Below, one piece after another: positions 44,731 through 53,892 of a stretch of DNA of 58,858 bases. Under the pieces are notes generated by a model. The model saw only the letters and a list, made by a program, of their open reading frames with translations, did not search any database and had not been told where the DNA came from. The position numbers and the translations under genes are program-made. Within the stretch, counting starts at the first letter, position 1; every line of letters starts with the position of its first letter. This stretch comes from Stenotrophomonas sp. SAM-B (GTDB taxonomy: Bacteria > Pseudomonadota > Gammaproteobacteria > Xanthomonadales > Xanthomonadaceae). The stretch lies in assembly GCF_013387485.1 (NCBI RefSeq), contig NZ_JABBXB010000014.1, positions 1 through 58,858 on the forward strand, given 5' to 3'.

Positions 44731-45381
44731 ATGACGAAGAAATATTCGTTGGGCTTCGTGGGCCGCAAGGCTGGCATGAGCCGCGTGTTCACCGAAGATG
44801 GCCAGGCCATCCCGGTAACCCTGATTGAAGCTACCCCGAACCGCATCGCGCAGATCAAGACCGTCGAAGCTGACGGCTACAGCGCCGTGCAGGTGACCGT
44901 CGGCGCGCGTCGCGCTGCCCTGGTCAACAAGCCGGAAGCCGGTCACTTCGCCAAGGCGAAGGTCGACGCGGGCCGTGGCCTGTGGGAATTCCGCGTTGAA
45001 GACGCGCAGCTCGGCGATTTCGCCGTTGGCGGCGAAGTCAAGGCGGACATCTTTGAAGTTGGCCAGAAGGTCGACGTCCAGGGTGTCACCAAGGGTAAGG
45101 GCTTCCAGGGCACCATCAAGCGCTACAACTTCCGTATGGGCGATGCAACCCACGGTAACTCGCTGTCGCATCGCGCGCCGGGTTCCTTGGGCCAGCGCCA
45201 GACGCCGGGTCGTGTTTTCCCGGGTAAGAAGATGTCCGGCCACATGGGTTCGGTGCAGCAGAGCACCCAGAACCTTGAAGTGGTGAAGGTCGATGTCGAA
45301 CGTGGTCTGATCGCAATCCGTGGTGCCGTTCCGGGCGCAGCGGGTGGTGACGTGATCGTTCGTCCGGCTAGCAAGGCATAA
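44731..45381 (+). CDS. rplC: 50S ribosomal protein L3
   Basis: L3 starts assembly of the 50S subunit and reaches the peptidyl transferase centre. The 216 residues include [17 protein letters not shown] and the extended loop with [37 protein letters not shown]. In that loop the Gln of GQRQTPG is the site that PrmB methylates in E. coli. It starts 12 bases after rpsJ. Confidence 0.98.
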   Translation: MTKKYSLGFVGRKAGMSRVFTEDGQAIPVTLIEATPNRIAQIKTVEADGYSAVQVTVGARRAALVNKPEAGHFAKAKVDAGRGLWEFRVEDAQLGDFAVGGEVKADIFEVGQKVDVQGVTKGKGFQGTIKRYNFRMGDATHGNSLSHRAPGSLGQRQTPGRVFPGKKMSGHMGSVQQSTQNLEVVKVDVERGLIAIRGAVPGAAGGDVIVRPASKA

Positions 45382-45393
45382 GGAGAGATGACG

Positions 45394-45999
45394 ATGGAAC
45401 TCGTTATCACGGGTAGCAACAACAAGGTCTCGGTCTCCGATGCCGTGTTCGGTCGCGATTTCAGCGAAGATCTGGTTCACCAGGTCGTCGTTGCTTACCG
45501 CAACGCCGGTCGCGCCGGCACCAAGGCACAGAAGACTCGCTCTGAAGTGGCTGGTACCACCAAGAAGTCGAAGAAGCAGAAGGGCGGCGGCGCGCGTCAT
45601 GGCGCACTGACGGCTCCGATCTTCGTCGGCGGTGGTGTCACCTTCGCGGCCAAGCCGCGCAGCTTCGAGCAGAAGGTCAACCGCAAGCAGTACCGTGCAG
45701 CCATGTGCGCGATCCTGTCCGAGCTGAACCGCCAGGGCCGTCTGACGATCGTGGAGTCCTTCGATGTCGAAGCGACCAACACCAAGTCGTTGATCGCCAA
45801 GCTGGCCGGCCTGGAAGTGGGCAAGCGTCCGCTGATCGTCACCGAAGATGCTTCCGAGCACCTGTACCTGTCGGCCCGCAACATTCCCTACGTGGAAGTG
45901 CGTGACGTGCAGGGCCTGGACCCGGTGTCGCTGGTCGGTGCCGACACGGTCGTCATCACCGCTGATGCGGTCAAGAAGGTCGAGGAGTGGCTGGCATGA
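45394..45999 (+). CDS. rplD: 50S ribosomal protein L4
   Basis: L4 lines the exit tunnel and in E. coli represses the S10 operon. The 201-residue form has the tunnel loop [20 protein letters not shown]. Two ATGs lie six bases apart; I chose the second (MELVITG) because AGGAG is then 8 bases away, whereas it is only two from the first (45388), and the length fits Xanthomonas. Its stop overlaps the rplW start (ATGA). Confidence 0.97.
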   Translation: MELVITGSNNKVSVSDAVFGRDFSEDLVHQVVVAYRNAGRAGTKAQKTRSEVAGTTKKSKKQKGGGARHGALTAPIFVGGGVTFAAKPRSFEQKVNRKQYRAAMCAILSELNRQGRLTIVESFDVEATNTKSLIAKLAGLEVGKRPLIVTEDASEHLYLSARNIPYVEVRDVQGLDPVSLVGADTVVITADAVKKVEEWLA

Positions 46000-46295
46000 G
46001 CAGCAACGAAAAAGTCTTCAGCGTGCTGCGCGCTCCGCGAGTCTCCGAAAAGACCGCGCGCCTGCAGGAACATTCCAACCAGTATGTCTTCGAAGTTTCG
46101 AACGAAGCCACCAAGGCCGATGTAAAGGCCGCGGTTGAGCAGCTGTTCGACGTCAAGGTCGAGTCGGTCAACGTGCTGAACGTGAAGGGCAAGAACAAGT
46201 CCTTCCGTAACCGCACCGGCCGCCGCGGCGATTGGCGCAAGGCGTACGTGCGTCTCGCCGATGGCCAGTCCATCGATGTAACGGCCAAGGCCTGA
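45996..46295 (+). CDS. rplW: 50S ribosomal protein L23
   Basis: L23 sits at the tunnel exit and docks trigger factor and SRP. The 99 residues have [20 protein letters not shown], the core [27 protein letters not shown] and the trigger-factor side in the middle. The ATG at 45996 overlaps the rplD stop by 4 bases, so the two are coupled. Confidence 0.97.
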   Translation: MSSNEKVFSVLRAPRVSEKTARLQEHSNQYVFEVSNEATKADVKAAVEQLFDVKVESVNVLNVKGKNKSFRNRTGRRGDWRKAYVRLADGQSIDVTAKA

Positions 46296-46305
46296 GGTCC
46301 ATCCC

Positions 46306-47133
46306 ATGCCATTGATGAAATTCAAACCCACTTCTCCCGGCCGTCGTTCGGCCGTGCGCGTGGTCACGCCCGATCTGCACAAAGGCGCGCCGCATGCTGC
46401 GCTGCTGGAGCCGCAGAGCAAGTCCGGTGGTCGTAACCACCACGGCCGCATCACCACCCGTCACGTGGGTGGTGGTCACAAGCAGCACTACCGTGTCATC
46501 GACTTCAAGCGCAACAAGGAAGGCATTCCGGCGCGCGTGGAACGCATCGAATACGATCCGAACCGCACCGCCCATATCGCCCTGCTGTGCTACGTCGACG
46601 GCGAACGCCGCTACATCATCGCACCGAAAGGCCTGAAGGCCGGTGACCAGGTGATCGCGGGTTCGGATGCGCCGATCAAGACCGGTAACACCCTGCCGCT
46701 GCGCAACATCCCGGTCGGTACCACTGTCCACGGTATCGAACTGAAGCCGGGCAAGGGTGCCCAGATCGCGCGTGCCGCCGGCGCTGCCGTGCAGCTCGTC
46801 GCTCGTGAAGGCATCTACGCCACCCTGCGCCTGCGCTCGGGTGAAATGCGTAAGGTGCCGGTCGAGTGCCGCGCCACCATCGGTGAAGTCGGCAACGACG
46901 AACACAACCTGGAAAAGCTGGGCAAGGCTGGCGCGAAGCGCTGGCGCGGTGTCCGCCCGACCGTTCGTGGTGCTGCCATGAACCCGGTTGACCATCCGCA
47001 CGGTGGTGGTGAGGCGAAGGCCGGCCAGGGCAACCCGCATCCGGTCACCCCGTGGGGTGTCCCGACCAAGGGTTACAAGACGCGCCATAACAAGCGCACC
47101 CAGCAATTCATCGTCCGCGATCGTAGGGGCTAA
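46306..47133 (+). CDS. rplB: 50S ribosomal protein L2
   Basis: L2 is essential for subunit association and peptidyl transfer. The 275-residue protein has [17 protein letters not shown] at the start and the C-terminal [25 protein letters not shown], including the conserved histidine near the catalytic centre. Normal length; ten bases after rplW. Confidence 0.98.
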   Translation: MPLMKFKPTSPGRRSAVRVVTPDLHKGAPHAALLEPQSKSGGRNHHGRITTRHVGGGHKQHYRVIDFKRNKEGIPARVERIEYDPNRTAHIALLCYVDGERRYIIAPKGLKAGDQVIAGSDAPIKTGNTLPLRNIPVGTTVHGIELKPGKGAQIARAAGAAVQLVAREGIYATLRLRSGEMRKVPVECRATIGEVGNDEHNLEKLGKAGAKRWRGVRPTVRGAAMNPVDHPHGGGEAKAGQGNPHPVTPWGVPTKGYKTRHNKRTQQFIVRDRRG

Positions 47134-47139
47134 TCGACC

Positions 47140-47409
47140 ATGGCACGTTCACTCAAGAAGGGCCCGTTTGTCGATCACCACCTCATCAAGAAGGTGGAAG
47201 CCGCTGCGGGTAGCAAGAAGCCGATCAAGACCTGGTCGCGCCGTTCGATGATCCTGCCGGAAATGGTAGGCGTCACCATCGCCGTTCATAACGGTAAGAA
47301 CCACGTTCCGGTGCTCGTCAACGAGAACATGGTCGGCCACAAGCTCGGCGAATTTGCCATCACCCGGACCTTCAAGGGTCACGGTGGTGACAAGAAGTCG
47401 GGCAAGTAA
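47140..47409 (+). CDS. rpsS: 30S ribosomal protein S19
   Basis: S19 joins S13 in the 30S head at the A-site finger. The 89 residues have the family pattern [39 protein letters not shown] and the C-terminal [14 protein letters not shown]. It lies six bases after rplB and twelve before rplV. Confidence 0.98.
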   Translation: MARSLKKGPFVDHHLIKKVEAAAGSKKPIKTWSRRSMILPEMVGVTIAVHNGKNHVPVLVNENMVGHKLGEFAITRTFKGHGGDKKSGK

Positions 47410-47421
47410 GGAGAGATGACA

Positions 47422-47757
47422 ATGGAAGCGAAAGCAATCCTGCGCTCCGCGCGCATCTCTGCGCAGAAAGCCCGCCTGGTCGCTGACCAGGTGCGTGGCC
47501 TGCCGGCCGAGCGTGCGGTCAACCTGCTGAAGTTCTCGCACAAGAAGGCTGCCCACCTGATCAAGAAGGTGGTGGAGTCGGCTATTGCAAACGCCGAGAA
47601 CAACCAGGGCGCCGACGTCGACGAGCTGAAGGTACAGACCATCATGGTAGATGAAGGTCCGACCCTGAAGCGTTTCATGGCGCGGGCGAAAGGCCGCGGC
47701 ACCCGCATCCTCAAGCGCACCAGCCACATCACTGTGGTTGTGGGCGCCGGCAAGTAA
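47422..47757 (+). CDS. rplV: 50S ribosomal protein L22
   Basis: L22 extends a beta hairpin into the exit tunnel, the site of some macrolide-resistance changes. The 111 residues include [22 protein letters not shown] and the hairpin [20 protein letters not shown], which looks wild type. As in rplD, a first ATG (47416) sits too close to AGGAG, and I chose the second, in the same AGGAGAGATGACAATGGA setting. Confidence 0.97.
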   Translation: MEAKAILRSARISAQKARLVADQVRGLPAERAVNLLKFSHKKAAHLIKKVVESAIANAENNQGADVDELKVQTIMVDEGPTLKRFMARAKGRGTRILKRTSHITVVVGAGK

Positions 47758-47774
47758 GCGGAAAGGAAAACACC

Positions 47775-48509
47775 ATGGGTCATAAAGTTCATCCGATTGG
47801 TATCCGCCTCGGCATTTCCAAGGACTGGAACTCCAAGTGGTACGCCAACAAGGCCGAGTTCGCTGGTTATCTGGCAGCCGACCTGAAGGTGCGGGAAATG
47901 CTGCGCAAGAAGCTTGCGCAGGCCGGCATCAGCAAGATCCTGATCGAGCGTCCGGCAAAGACCGCTCGCGTGACGATCCACACCGCCCGTCCGGGCGTGG
48001 TGATCGGCAAGCGCGGTGAGGACATCGAGAAGCTGCGCAAGGAAGTGAGCGAAATGATGGGCGTCCCGGCGCACATCAACGTCACCGAAGTGCGTAAACC
48101 CGAGCTGGACGCACAGCTGGTTGCCGAGTCGATCGCGCAGCAGCTGGAGCGTCGCATCATGTTCCGCCGCGCGATGAAGCGTTCGGTCGGCAATGCGATG
48201 CGCCTCGGTGCCCTGGGCATCAAGGTCAACGTCGGTGGCCGCTTGAATGGCGCGGAAATCGCCCGTTCGGAGTGGTACCGCGAAGGCCGCGTGCCGCTGC
48301 ATACGCTGCGTGCCGACATCGACTATGGCTTCGCTGAAGCCAAGACGACCTACGGCATCATCGGCATCAAGGTCTGGATCTACAAGGGCGAAGTCTTCGA
48401 TTTCTCCCAGGTTGGCCAGGAAAAGCAGGACGACTCCCCGCGCAACGATCGTAACGATCGCGGCGACCGCGGTGACCGTCCGTCGCGCCCGGCTCGTGAA
48501 GCGAGGTAA
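47775..48509 (+). CDS. rpsC: 30S ribosomal protein S3
   Basis: S3 is in the 30S head at the mRNA entrance and helps unwind mRNA. The 244 residues have the KH domain with [17 protein letters not shown] and the C-terminal domain with [32 protein letters not shown] tail of about 25 residues rich in Asp, Arg and Asn ([20 protein letters not shown]) is longer and more repetitive than in E. coli (233 residues). Confidence 0.98.
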   Translation: MGHKVHPIGIRLGISKDWNSKWYANKAEFAGYLAADLKVREMLRKKLAQAGISKILIERPAKTARVTIHTARPGVVIGKRGEDIEKLRKEVSEMMGVPAHINVTEVRKPELDAQLVAESIAQQLERRIMFRRAMKRSVGNAMRLGALGIKVNVGGRLNGAEIARSEWYREGRVPLHTLRADIDYGFAEAKTTYGIIGIKVWIYKGEVFDFSQVGQEKQDDSPRNDRNDRGDRGDRPSRPAREAR

Positions 48510-48514
48510 CGACA

Positions 48515-48928
48515 ATGTTGCAACCCAAGCGAACCAAATACCGCAAGGTACACAAGGGCCGTAACGATGGTCTGAGCTGGAGCGGCAACGCTGTCAGCTT
48601 CGGCGAATACGGCCTGAAGGCAACCGCTCATGGTCAGCTGACCGCGCGTCAGATCGAAGCGGCCCGCCGCTCGATCAGCCGCTACGTCAAGCGCGGCGGC
48701 AAGATGTGGATCCGAGTGTTCCCCGACAAGCCGATCACCAAGAAGCCCATCGAAGTCCGAATGGGTTCTGGTAAGGGCAACGTGGAGTACTGGGTAGCCC
48801 AGATCCAGCCCGGCCGCATGATCTATGAAATCGAAGGCGTCGCGGAAGACGTGGCACGTGAGGCGTTCCGCCTGGCTGCCGCCAAGCTCTCCGTGACCAC
48901 CACTTTCGTGACCCGGACGGTGCTCTGA
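48515..48928 (+). CDS. rplP: 50S ribosomal protein L16
   Basis: L16 contacts the A-site tRNA elbow. The 137 residues have [19 protein letters not shown], the conserved [19 protein letters not shown] and [13 protein letters not shown] (the Arg hydroxylated by YcfD in E. coli lies in the RXXG loop of this protein). Its stop codon shares a base with the rpmC start (TGATG). Confidence 0.98.
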   Translation: MLQPKRTKYRKVHKGRNDGLSWSGNAVSFGEYGLKATAHGQLTARQIEAARRSISRYVKRGGKMWIRVFPDKPITKKPIEVRMGSGKGNVEYWVAQIQPGRMIYEIEGVAEDVAREAFRLAAAKLSVTTTFVTRTVL

Positions 48929-49113
48929 TGGATATCAAACAACTTCGCGAAAAGTCGGCTGACGACCTGAAGAGCCACCTGATCGACCTGCGTAAGGAGC
49001 AGTTCTCGCTCCGTATGCAGCAGGTCACTGGCCAGCTGCCGAAGACCCACGAAACCCGCCGGGTTCGCCGCGAGATTGCTCGCGTCAAGACCCTGCTCGG
49101 CAGCACCAAGTAA
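48928..49113 (+). CDS. rpmC: 50S ribosomal protein L29
   Basis: L29 is a small helical protein next to L23 at the tunnel exit. The 61 residues have the pattern [29 protein letters not shown] and a C-terminal [14 protein letters not shown]. The ATG overlaps the rplP stop by one base. Confidence 0.97.
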   Translation: MDIKQLREKSADDLKSHLIDLRKEQFSLRMQQVTGQLPKTHETRRVRREIARVKTLLGSTK

Positions 49114-49124
49114 GGATGGCCGCG

Positions 49125-49394
49125 ATGAGCGAAAATACTGAAAACAAAACGCTGCGTACGGTCGAAGGCCGTGTCGTCAGCAACAAGATGGACAAGACGG
49201 TCACCGTGCTGGTGGAACGCCTGGTCAAGCACGCCCTGTACGGCAAGTACATCAAGCGTTCGACCAAGCTCCATGCACACGACGCCGACAACACCTGCAA
49301 CGAAGGTGATGTCGTCCGCGTGACCGAGATTGCTCCGATGTCCAAGACCAAGAACTGGCGCGTGGTGGAAGTCATCACGCGTGCGGCTCAATAA
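49125..49394 (+). CDS. rpsQ: 30S ribosomal protein S17
   Basis: S17 is an early 16S rRNA binder with an OB fold. The 89 residues show [34 protein letters not shown] and [14 protein letters not shown] is eight bases from the ATG at 49125; it overlaps the alternative ATG at 49116, so the later start is used, which also gives the family length. Confidence 0.97.
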   Translation: MSENTENKTLRTVEGRVVSNKMDKTVTVLVERLVKHALYGKYIKRSTKLHAHDADNTCNEGDVVRVTEIAPMSKTKNWRVVEVITRAAQ

Positions 49395-49407
49395 GGAGAT
49401 CTGAATC

Positions 49408-49776
49408 ATGATCCAGATGCAGAGCTACCTCGAGGTCGCGGACAATTCCGGTGCCAAGGAAGTGATGTGCATCAAGGTGCTGGGCGGCTCCAAGCGTCGC
49501 TACGCCCACATCGGTGACATCATCAAGGTCACCGTGAAGGATGCGATCCCGCGCGGCAAGGTCAAGAAGGGTGAAGTGTTCGACGCCGTCGTGGTGCGTA
49601 CCCGCAAGGGTGTGCGTCGCGCCGACGGTTCGCTGATCCGTTTCGACGCCAACGCTGCGGTCCTGCTCAACAACAAGCAAGAGCCGATCGGCACCCGCAT
49701 CTTCGGACCGGTGACGCGTGAACTTCGTACCGAGAAGTTCATGAAGATCGTCTCGCTCGCTCCCGAAGTGCTGTGA
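49408..49776 (+). CDS. rplN: 50S ribosomal protein L14
   Basis: L14 lies at the subunit interface and is the docking site for RsfS. The 122 residues match exactly the universal length, with [40 protein letters not shown] and [22 protein letters not shown]. It opens the spc group, 13 bases after rpsQ, with AAGGAG before it. Confidence 0.98.
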   Translation: MIQMQSYLEVADNSGAKEVMCIKVLGGSKRRYAHIGDIIKVTVKDAIPRGKVKKGEVFDAVVVRTRKGVRRADGSLIRFDANAAVLLNNKQEPIGTRIFGPVTRELRTEKFMKIVSLAPEVL

Positions 49777-49792
49777 GCGACAGGAGATAATC

Positions 49793-50110
49793 ATGGCTAA
49801 CCGTATCAAGAAGGGCGACCAGGTCGTCGTCAACACCGGCAAGGACAAGGGCAAGCAGGGCGAAGTCGTCCGCGTCGACGGCGATCGTGTGATCGTCGCC
49901 AACGTGAACATCGTCAAGCGCCACACCAAGCCGAACCCGCAGGCAGGCGTTGCCGGCGGCGTGGTCGAGCGTGAAGCGTCGATCCATATCTCCAACGTGA
50001 ATGTGCTGAACCCGGCTTCGGGCAAGGGCGAACGCGTTGGTTTCAAGGTGCTGGAGGATGGACGCAAACTGCGTGTGTTCCGCTCCAGCGGTGAGGCGCT
50101 CGACGCCTGA
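49793..50110 (+). CDS. rplX: 50S ribosomal protein L24
   Basis: L24 is an assembly starter with a KOW motif: [30 protein letters not shown]. The 105 residues are full length. It continues with [27 protein letters not shown]. The rplE start follows after ten bases. Confidence 0.98.
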   Translation: MANRIKKGDQVVVNTGKDKGKQGEVVRVDGDRVIVANVNIVKRHTKPNPQAGVAGGVVEREASIHISNVNVLNPASGKGERVGFKVLEDGRKLRVFRSSGEALDA

Positions 50111-50120
50111 GGATGCGCTG

Positions 50121-50663
50121 ATGAATACCCGTCTCGAAAAGTTTTACAAGGAAGAAGTGGTGCCGGCGCTGATGAAGCAGTTCGGCTACACCAATCCGAT
50201 GCAGGTTCCGAAGCTGGTCAAGGTCACCCTGAACATGGGTGTCGGCGAAGCAGCCACGAACAAGAAGATCCTGGAAAATGCCGTCGCCGACATGGCCAAG
50301 GTCTCCGGTCAGAAGCCGATCGTGACCAAGTCCCGCGTCTCGGTGGCATCGTTCAAGATCCGCGATGGTTGGCCGATCGGCTGCAAGACCACGCTGCGTC
50401 GTGAAAAGATGTACGAGTTCATGGACCGTCTGATCAACATCTCGTTGCCGCGCGTGCGCGACTTCCGTGGTGTCTCGGGTCGTTCCTTCGACGGTCGTGG
50501 CAACTTCAACATGGGTGTGAAGGAACAGATCATCTTCCCGGAAATCGACTTCGACGCTGTCGACGCGATCCGCGGCATGGATATCGCCATCACCACCACC
50601 GCCAAGACCGATGCGGAAGCGAAGGCGCTGCTCGCAGCGTTCAAGTTCCCGTTCCGTAACTGA
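50121..50663 (+). CDS. rplE: 50S ribosomal protein L5
   Basis: L5 binds 5S rRNA and meets S13 across the subunits. The 180 residues show [46 protein letters not shown] and [14 protein letters not shown]. The frame is open upstream into rplX; the ATG at 50121 with GAGGATG before it gives the usual start. Confidence 0.98.
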   Translation: MNTRLEKFYKEEVVPALMKQFGYTNPMQVPKLVKVTLNMGVGEAATNKKILENAVADMAKVSGQKPIVTKSRVSVASFKIRDGWPIGCKTTLRREKMYEFMDRLINISLPRVRDFRGVSGRSFDGRGNFNMGVKEQIIFPEIDFDAVDAIRGMDIAITTTAKTDAEAKALLAAFKFPFRN

Positions 50664-50681
50664 TACGTCGAGGAATCCGAA

Positions 50682-50987
50682 ATGGCAAAGACCTCCATGG
50701 TCAACCGCGACCTCAAGCGTGCGAAGCTGGCCGTCAAGTACGCCGGCAAGCGTGAAGAGCTGAAGAAGATCATCTCCAGCGCGACCGCGTCGTACGACGA
50801 AAAGGCCGAGGCCGTCATCAAGCTGCAGAAGCTGCCGCGCGATTCGTCGCCGAGCCGTCACCGCAACCGTTGCGAGCTCTCGGGCCGCCCGCGTGGCGTG
50901 TACAGCAAGTTCGGCCTGGGCCGCAACAAGCTGCGCGAAGCCACCATGCGTGGTGACGTGCCGGGCCTGCGCAAGGCCAGCTGGTAA
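50682..50987 (+). CDS. rpsN: 30S ribosomal protein S14 (zinc-free type)
   Basis: S14 completes the 30S head. The 101-residue form is the long type without CxxC zinc pairs; it keeps only one Cys ([29 protein letters not shown] in part). Its independence from zinc makes a second, zinc-free copy elsewhere less needed. The gene is followed by a true terminator and a 241-bp gap before rpsH. Confidence 0.98.
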   Translation: MAKTSMVNRDLKRAKLAVKYAGKREELKKIISSATASYDEKAEAVIKLQKLPRDSSPSRHRNRCELSGRPRGVYSKFGLGRNKLREATMRGDVPGLRKASW

Positions 50988-51074
50988 GGGATTCGTCCCT
51001 TCAACTGCCCGGCGCCTTCACGGCGCAGGGCAGGGGAGAGGGGCCGGTTTTCCGGCTCTGATCCCGGATTAAGG

Positions 51075-51101
51075 GAGCCCGACGCAAGTCGGGCTCTTTT
51101 T
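51075..51101 (+). terminator. Intrinsic terminator between rpsN and rpsH
   Basis: GAGCCCGAC-GCAA-GTCGGGCTC is a perfect 9-bp stem with a GCAA tetraloop, followed at once by TTTTT. This is the best intrinsic terminator in the ribosomal block, yet it lies inside the spc gene order. Confidence 0.8.
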
Positions 51102-51105
51102 GCCG

Positions 51106-51228
51106 TATACTCCCGCGTCTTGCTCGCCCGCAAGGCGTGAGCAGTGTGTGAAGACGGGCCCTGGCCCATTCCAGGTAGACACAAGATTTTCGCGAAAGCG
51201 GATATCGGTGCACTCAAAGGTATCGACT
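51106..51228 (+). promoter_or_regulatory. Possible rpsH promoter and leader
   Basis: TATACT (51106-51111) follows the terminator by four bases and would serve as a -10 box; the -35 position (about 51083) falls in the hairpin and reads CGCAAG, which is poor. If real, it restarts transcription for rpsH onwards with a leader of about 110 bases. Confidence 0.35.
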
Positions 51229-51627
51229 ATGAGCATGACTGATCCCATCGCCGACCTGCTGGTACGCATCAAGAATGCGGCCGCGGTTGGCAAGCAGACG
51301 GTGAAAGCACCGTCGTCCAAGATCAAGGTGGCAATCGCAGAGGTGTTGAAGGCCGAAGGCTACATCACCGATCTGCGCGTGACCAAGATCGAGAACAACA
51401 AGGCCGAGCTTGAAATCGTCCTGAAGTATTTCGAGGGCAAGCCGGTCATCGAGACCCTGAAGCGCTTCTCGCGTTCGGGTCTGCGCCAGTACCGTGGCAA
51501 GTCCGAGCTGCCGAAGGTCCTCAACGGCCTGGGTATCTCCATCATCTCCACCTCCAAGGGCATCATGACTGATGCGCAGGCGCGCCAGTTGGGCGTCGGC
51601 GGCGAAGTCCTGTGCTTCGTGGCCTAA
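51229..51627 (+). CDS. rpsH: 30S ribosomal protein S8
   Basis: S8 binds 16S helix 21 and in E. coli represses the spc operon at rplE. The 132 residues have [17 protein letters not shown] and the C-terminal [30 protein letters not shown]. The frame is open upstream for 43 codons, but this ATG gives the family start. Confidence 0.98.
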   Translation: MSMTDPIADLLVRIKNAAAVGKQTVKAPSSKIKVAIAEVLKAEGYITDLRVTKIENNKAELEIVLKYFEGKPVIETLKRFSRSGLRQYRGKSELPKVLNGLGISIISTSKGIMTDAQARQLGVGGEVLCFVA

Positions 51628-51645
51628 GGCGAGAAGGAACCAACT

Positions 51646-52173
51646 ATGTCCCGCGTAGCCAAGAAGCCAGTCAACCTGCCCAAGGGCGTTGAACTGAACA
51701 TCCAGCCGGAATCCGTCAGCGTGAAGGGCCCGAAGGGCACCCTGTCGCTTGTCAAGGTTGCTGGCGTTGAAATCACTGTCGACAACGGCGTTGCCACCCT
51801 GGCCGCCAACGATGCCTCGCTGGTCGCCCTCACCGGCACCGTGCGCGCCATCCTGGCCAACATGGTCAAGGGCGTCACCGAAGGCTTCGAGCGCAAGCTT
51901 GAGCTGGTCGGCGTCGGTTACCGTGCCGCCATGCAGGGCAAGGATCTGAACCTGTCGCTCGGGTTCTCGCATCCGGTCCTGTTCGTGGCGCCGGAAGGCA
52001 TCACCATCTCGACCCCGACCCAGACCGAAGTGCTGGTCCAGGGCACCGACAAGCAGCGCGTTGGCGAAGTTGCCGCCAAGATCCGTGGCTTCCGTCCGCC
52101 GGAGCCCTACAAGGGCAAGGGTGTGAAGTACGCCGGCGAAGTCATCATTCGTAAGGAAGCCAAGAAGGCCTAA
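51646..52173 (+). CDS. rplF: 50S ribosomal protein L6
   Basis: L6 sits near the sarcin-ricin loop. The 175 residues consist of two repeats of one fold; [28 protein letters not shown] is the second-domain core and [18 protein letters not shown] the C-terminal block. 18 bases after rpsH, with GAGAAGGA before the ATG. Confidence 0.98.
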   Translation: MSRVAKKPVNLPKGVELNIQPESVSVKGPKGTLSLVKVAGVEITVDNGVATLAANDASLVALTGTVRAILANMVKGVTEGFERKLELVGVGYRAAMQGKDLNLSLGFSHPVLFVAPEGITISTPTQTEVLVQGTDKQRVGEVAAKIRGFRPPEPYKGKGVKYAGEVIIRKEAKKA

Positions 52174-52205
52174 TTCAGGCCCTCAGCTTTCCAAGGAAAA
52201 AGATC

Positions 52206-52559
52206 ATGAACAAGAACATCGCTCGTCTGCGTCGTGCCAAGTCGACCCGTGCACACATCCGTGTGCTCGGCGTGCCGCGCCTGTCGGTGCTGCGCACCGG
52301 CCAGCACCTGTACGCCCAGGTCTTCACCGCCGATGGCTCCAAGGTGCTGGCTTCGGCCAACACCACCCAGGCCGACGTCAAGGAAGGCCTGAAGAACGGC
52401 AAGAACAGCGACGCCGCCACCAAGGTCGGCAAGCTGGTCGCCGAGCGCGCCAAGGCTGCGGGCATCGAGAAGGTCGCTTTCGACCGCTCGGGCTACCGCT
52501 ACCACGGTCGCATCAAGGCACTGGCTGATGCAGCCCGCGAAGGCGGCCTGCAGTTCTAA
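52206..52559 (+). CDS. rplR: 50S ribosomal protein L18
   Basis: L18 brings 5S rRNA into the 50S subunit with L5. The 117 residues show [33 protein letters not shown] and the C-terminal [26 protein letters not shown]. Two strong hairpins follow before rpsE. Confidence 0.98.
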   Translation: MNKNIARLRRAKSTRAHIRVLGVPRLSVLRTGQHLYAQVFTADGSKVLASANTTQADVKEGLKNGKNSDAATKVGKLVAERAKAAGIEKVAFDRSGYRYHGRIKALADAAREGGLQF

Positions 52560-52566
52560 GGGATAA

Positions 52567-52619
52567 GGAAGCGGGGCTGGTCCCCGCTTCCGCCTGCCTG
52601 CCGGCGCGGGTTGCGCCGG
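52567..52619 (+). promoter_or_regulatory. Two hairpins between rplR and rpsE
   Basis: GGAAGCGGGG-CTGGT-CCCCGCTTCC (52567-52591) is a perfect 10-bp stem and CCGGCGC-GGGTT-GCGCCGG (52601-52619) a perfect 7-bp stem. No U-tract follows. They begin eight bases after the rplR stop, in a 158-bp gap where most bacteria have under 20 bp. Confidence 0.6.
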
Positions 52620-52717
52620 GCGACGTCCTTCTTCTGCAGGGGCTCTCGAATCACCGCTCCATCTCACAGCTATAAGCGGCCCTGAGCCGTACATACTCAA
52701 TCAATCAAGGAATCAAC

Positions 52718-53257
52718 ATGGCAGAAGAACGTCAGCAGCGGGGTCGCGATCGCGATCGCCGCGAAGAGAAAGTCGACGACGGCATGATCGAGAAGCTGGT
52801 CGCGGTCAACCGCGTCAGCAAGACCGTCAAGGGCGGTCGCCAGTTCACCTTCACCGCACTGACCGTGGTCGGTGACGGCGCAGGCAAGGTCGGTTTCGGT
52901 TACGGCAAGGCGCGCGAAGTGCCGGTCGCCATCCAGAAGTCGATGGAACAGGCTCGCAAGAACCTGGCCAATGTCGATCTGAACAACGGCACGTTGTGGC
53001 ACCCGGTGAAGTCCGGCCACGGCGCAGCCCGCGTGTTCATGATGCCGGCCTCCGAAGGTACCGGTGTGATCGCCGGTGGTGCCATGCGCGCCGTCCTGGA
53101 AGCCGTTGGCGTCAAGAACGTGCTGGCCAAGGCCGTCGGCTCGCGCAACCCGATCAACCTGGTTCGCGCCACGCTGAAGGGTCTGAGCGAAATGCAGTCG
53201 CCGGCCCGCATCGCGGCCAAGCGCGGCAAGAAGGTGGAGGATCTCAACCATGGCTAA
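52718..53257 (+). CDS. rpsE: 30S ribosomal protein S5
   Basis: S5 is at the mRNA entrance and helps accuracy. The 179 residues begin with a charged, Arg/Asp/Gln-rich segment ([20 protein letters not shown]) not found in the 167-residue E. coli protein, then the dsRNA-binding-like domain [29 protein letters not shown]. The C-terminal domain contains [23 protein letters not shown]. It overlaps rpmD by eight bases. Confidence 0.97.
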   Translation: MAEERQQRGRDRDRREEKVDDGMIEKLVAVNRVSKTVKGGRQFTFTALTVVGDGAGKVGFGYGKAREVPVAIQKSMEQARKNLANVDLNNGTLWHPVKSGHGAARVFMMPASEGTGVIAGGAMRAVLEAVGVKNVLAKAVGSRNPINLVRATLKGLSEMQSPARIAAKRGKKVEDLNHG

Positions 53258-53441
53258 TGACACCACCAAGACCATCAAGGTCCGTCTGGTTGGCGGCCTG
53301 CGCGGCGCCCAGGCACGTCACCGCCTGTCGGTGAAGGCGCTTGGCCTCGGCAAGCTCAATAGCGTAAGTGAACTGAAGGACAGCCCGCAGGTTCGCGGTC
53401 TGATCAACAAGGTCCACTACCTCGTCAAGGTTGAGGAATAA
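53250..53441 (+). CDS. rpmD: 50S ribosomal protein L30
   Basis: L30 is a small protein of the 50S subunit. The 63 residues show [32 protein letters not shown] and [15 protein letters not shown]. Its start lies inside the end of rpsE (8-base overlap), implying coupled translation; rplO follows after four bases. Confidence 0.96.
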   Translation: MANDTTKTIKVRLVGGLRGAQARHRLSVKALGLGKLNSVSELKDSPQVRGLINKVHYLVKVEE

Positions 53442-53445
53442 TCCA

Positions 53446-53889
53446 ATGACCATGCATCTCAATGAACTGAGCCCGGCACCGGGCGCGCGCAAAGAGCGCA
53501 CCCGCGTGGGCCGTGGTATCGGCTCCGGCCTGGGCAAGACCTGCGGCCGCGGCCACAAGGGTTCGTTCGCCCGTAAGGGTGGCGGCAAGATCAAGGCGGG
53601 CTTCGAAGGCGGCCAGACCCCCATGCAGCGTCGTCTGCCGAAGGTCGGTTTCCGTTCCAAGATCGCCAAGGACACTGCTGAAGTGCTGTCCTACCAGCTT
53701 GAGCGTCTGGAAGCTGGCGAGATCGACTTTGCCGCGCTGCGCGCTGCCAAGCTGGTCCCGAGCACCGCTAAGCGTGCCAAGATCGTCATGAAGGGTGACC
53801 TGACCAAGGCCTTCACCCTGAAGGGCGTCGCTGCAACGGCCAGTGCCAAGGCCGCGATCGAAGCTGCCGGCGGCAGCGTACAGGAGTAA
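53446..53889 (+). CDS. rplO: 50S ribosomal protein L15
   Basis: L15 is a late assembly protein with a long N-terminal extension. The 147 residues include RVGRGIGSGLGKTCGRGHKGSFARKGGGKIKAGFEGGQTP and a globular C-terminal domain ending EAAGGSVQE. The ATG at 53446 gives the MTMHLNEL start seen in the family; ATG 53452 is possible. secY follows after three bases. Confidence 0.97.
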   Translation: MTMHLNELSPAPGARKERTRVGRGIGSGLGKTCGRGHKGSFARKGGGKIKAGFEGGQTPMQRRLPKVGFRSKIAKDTAEVLSYQLERLEAGEIDFAALRAAKLVPSTAKRAKIVMKGDLTKAFTLKGVAATASAKAAIEAAGGSVQE

Positions 53890-53892
53890 GAC

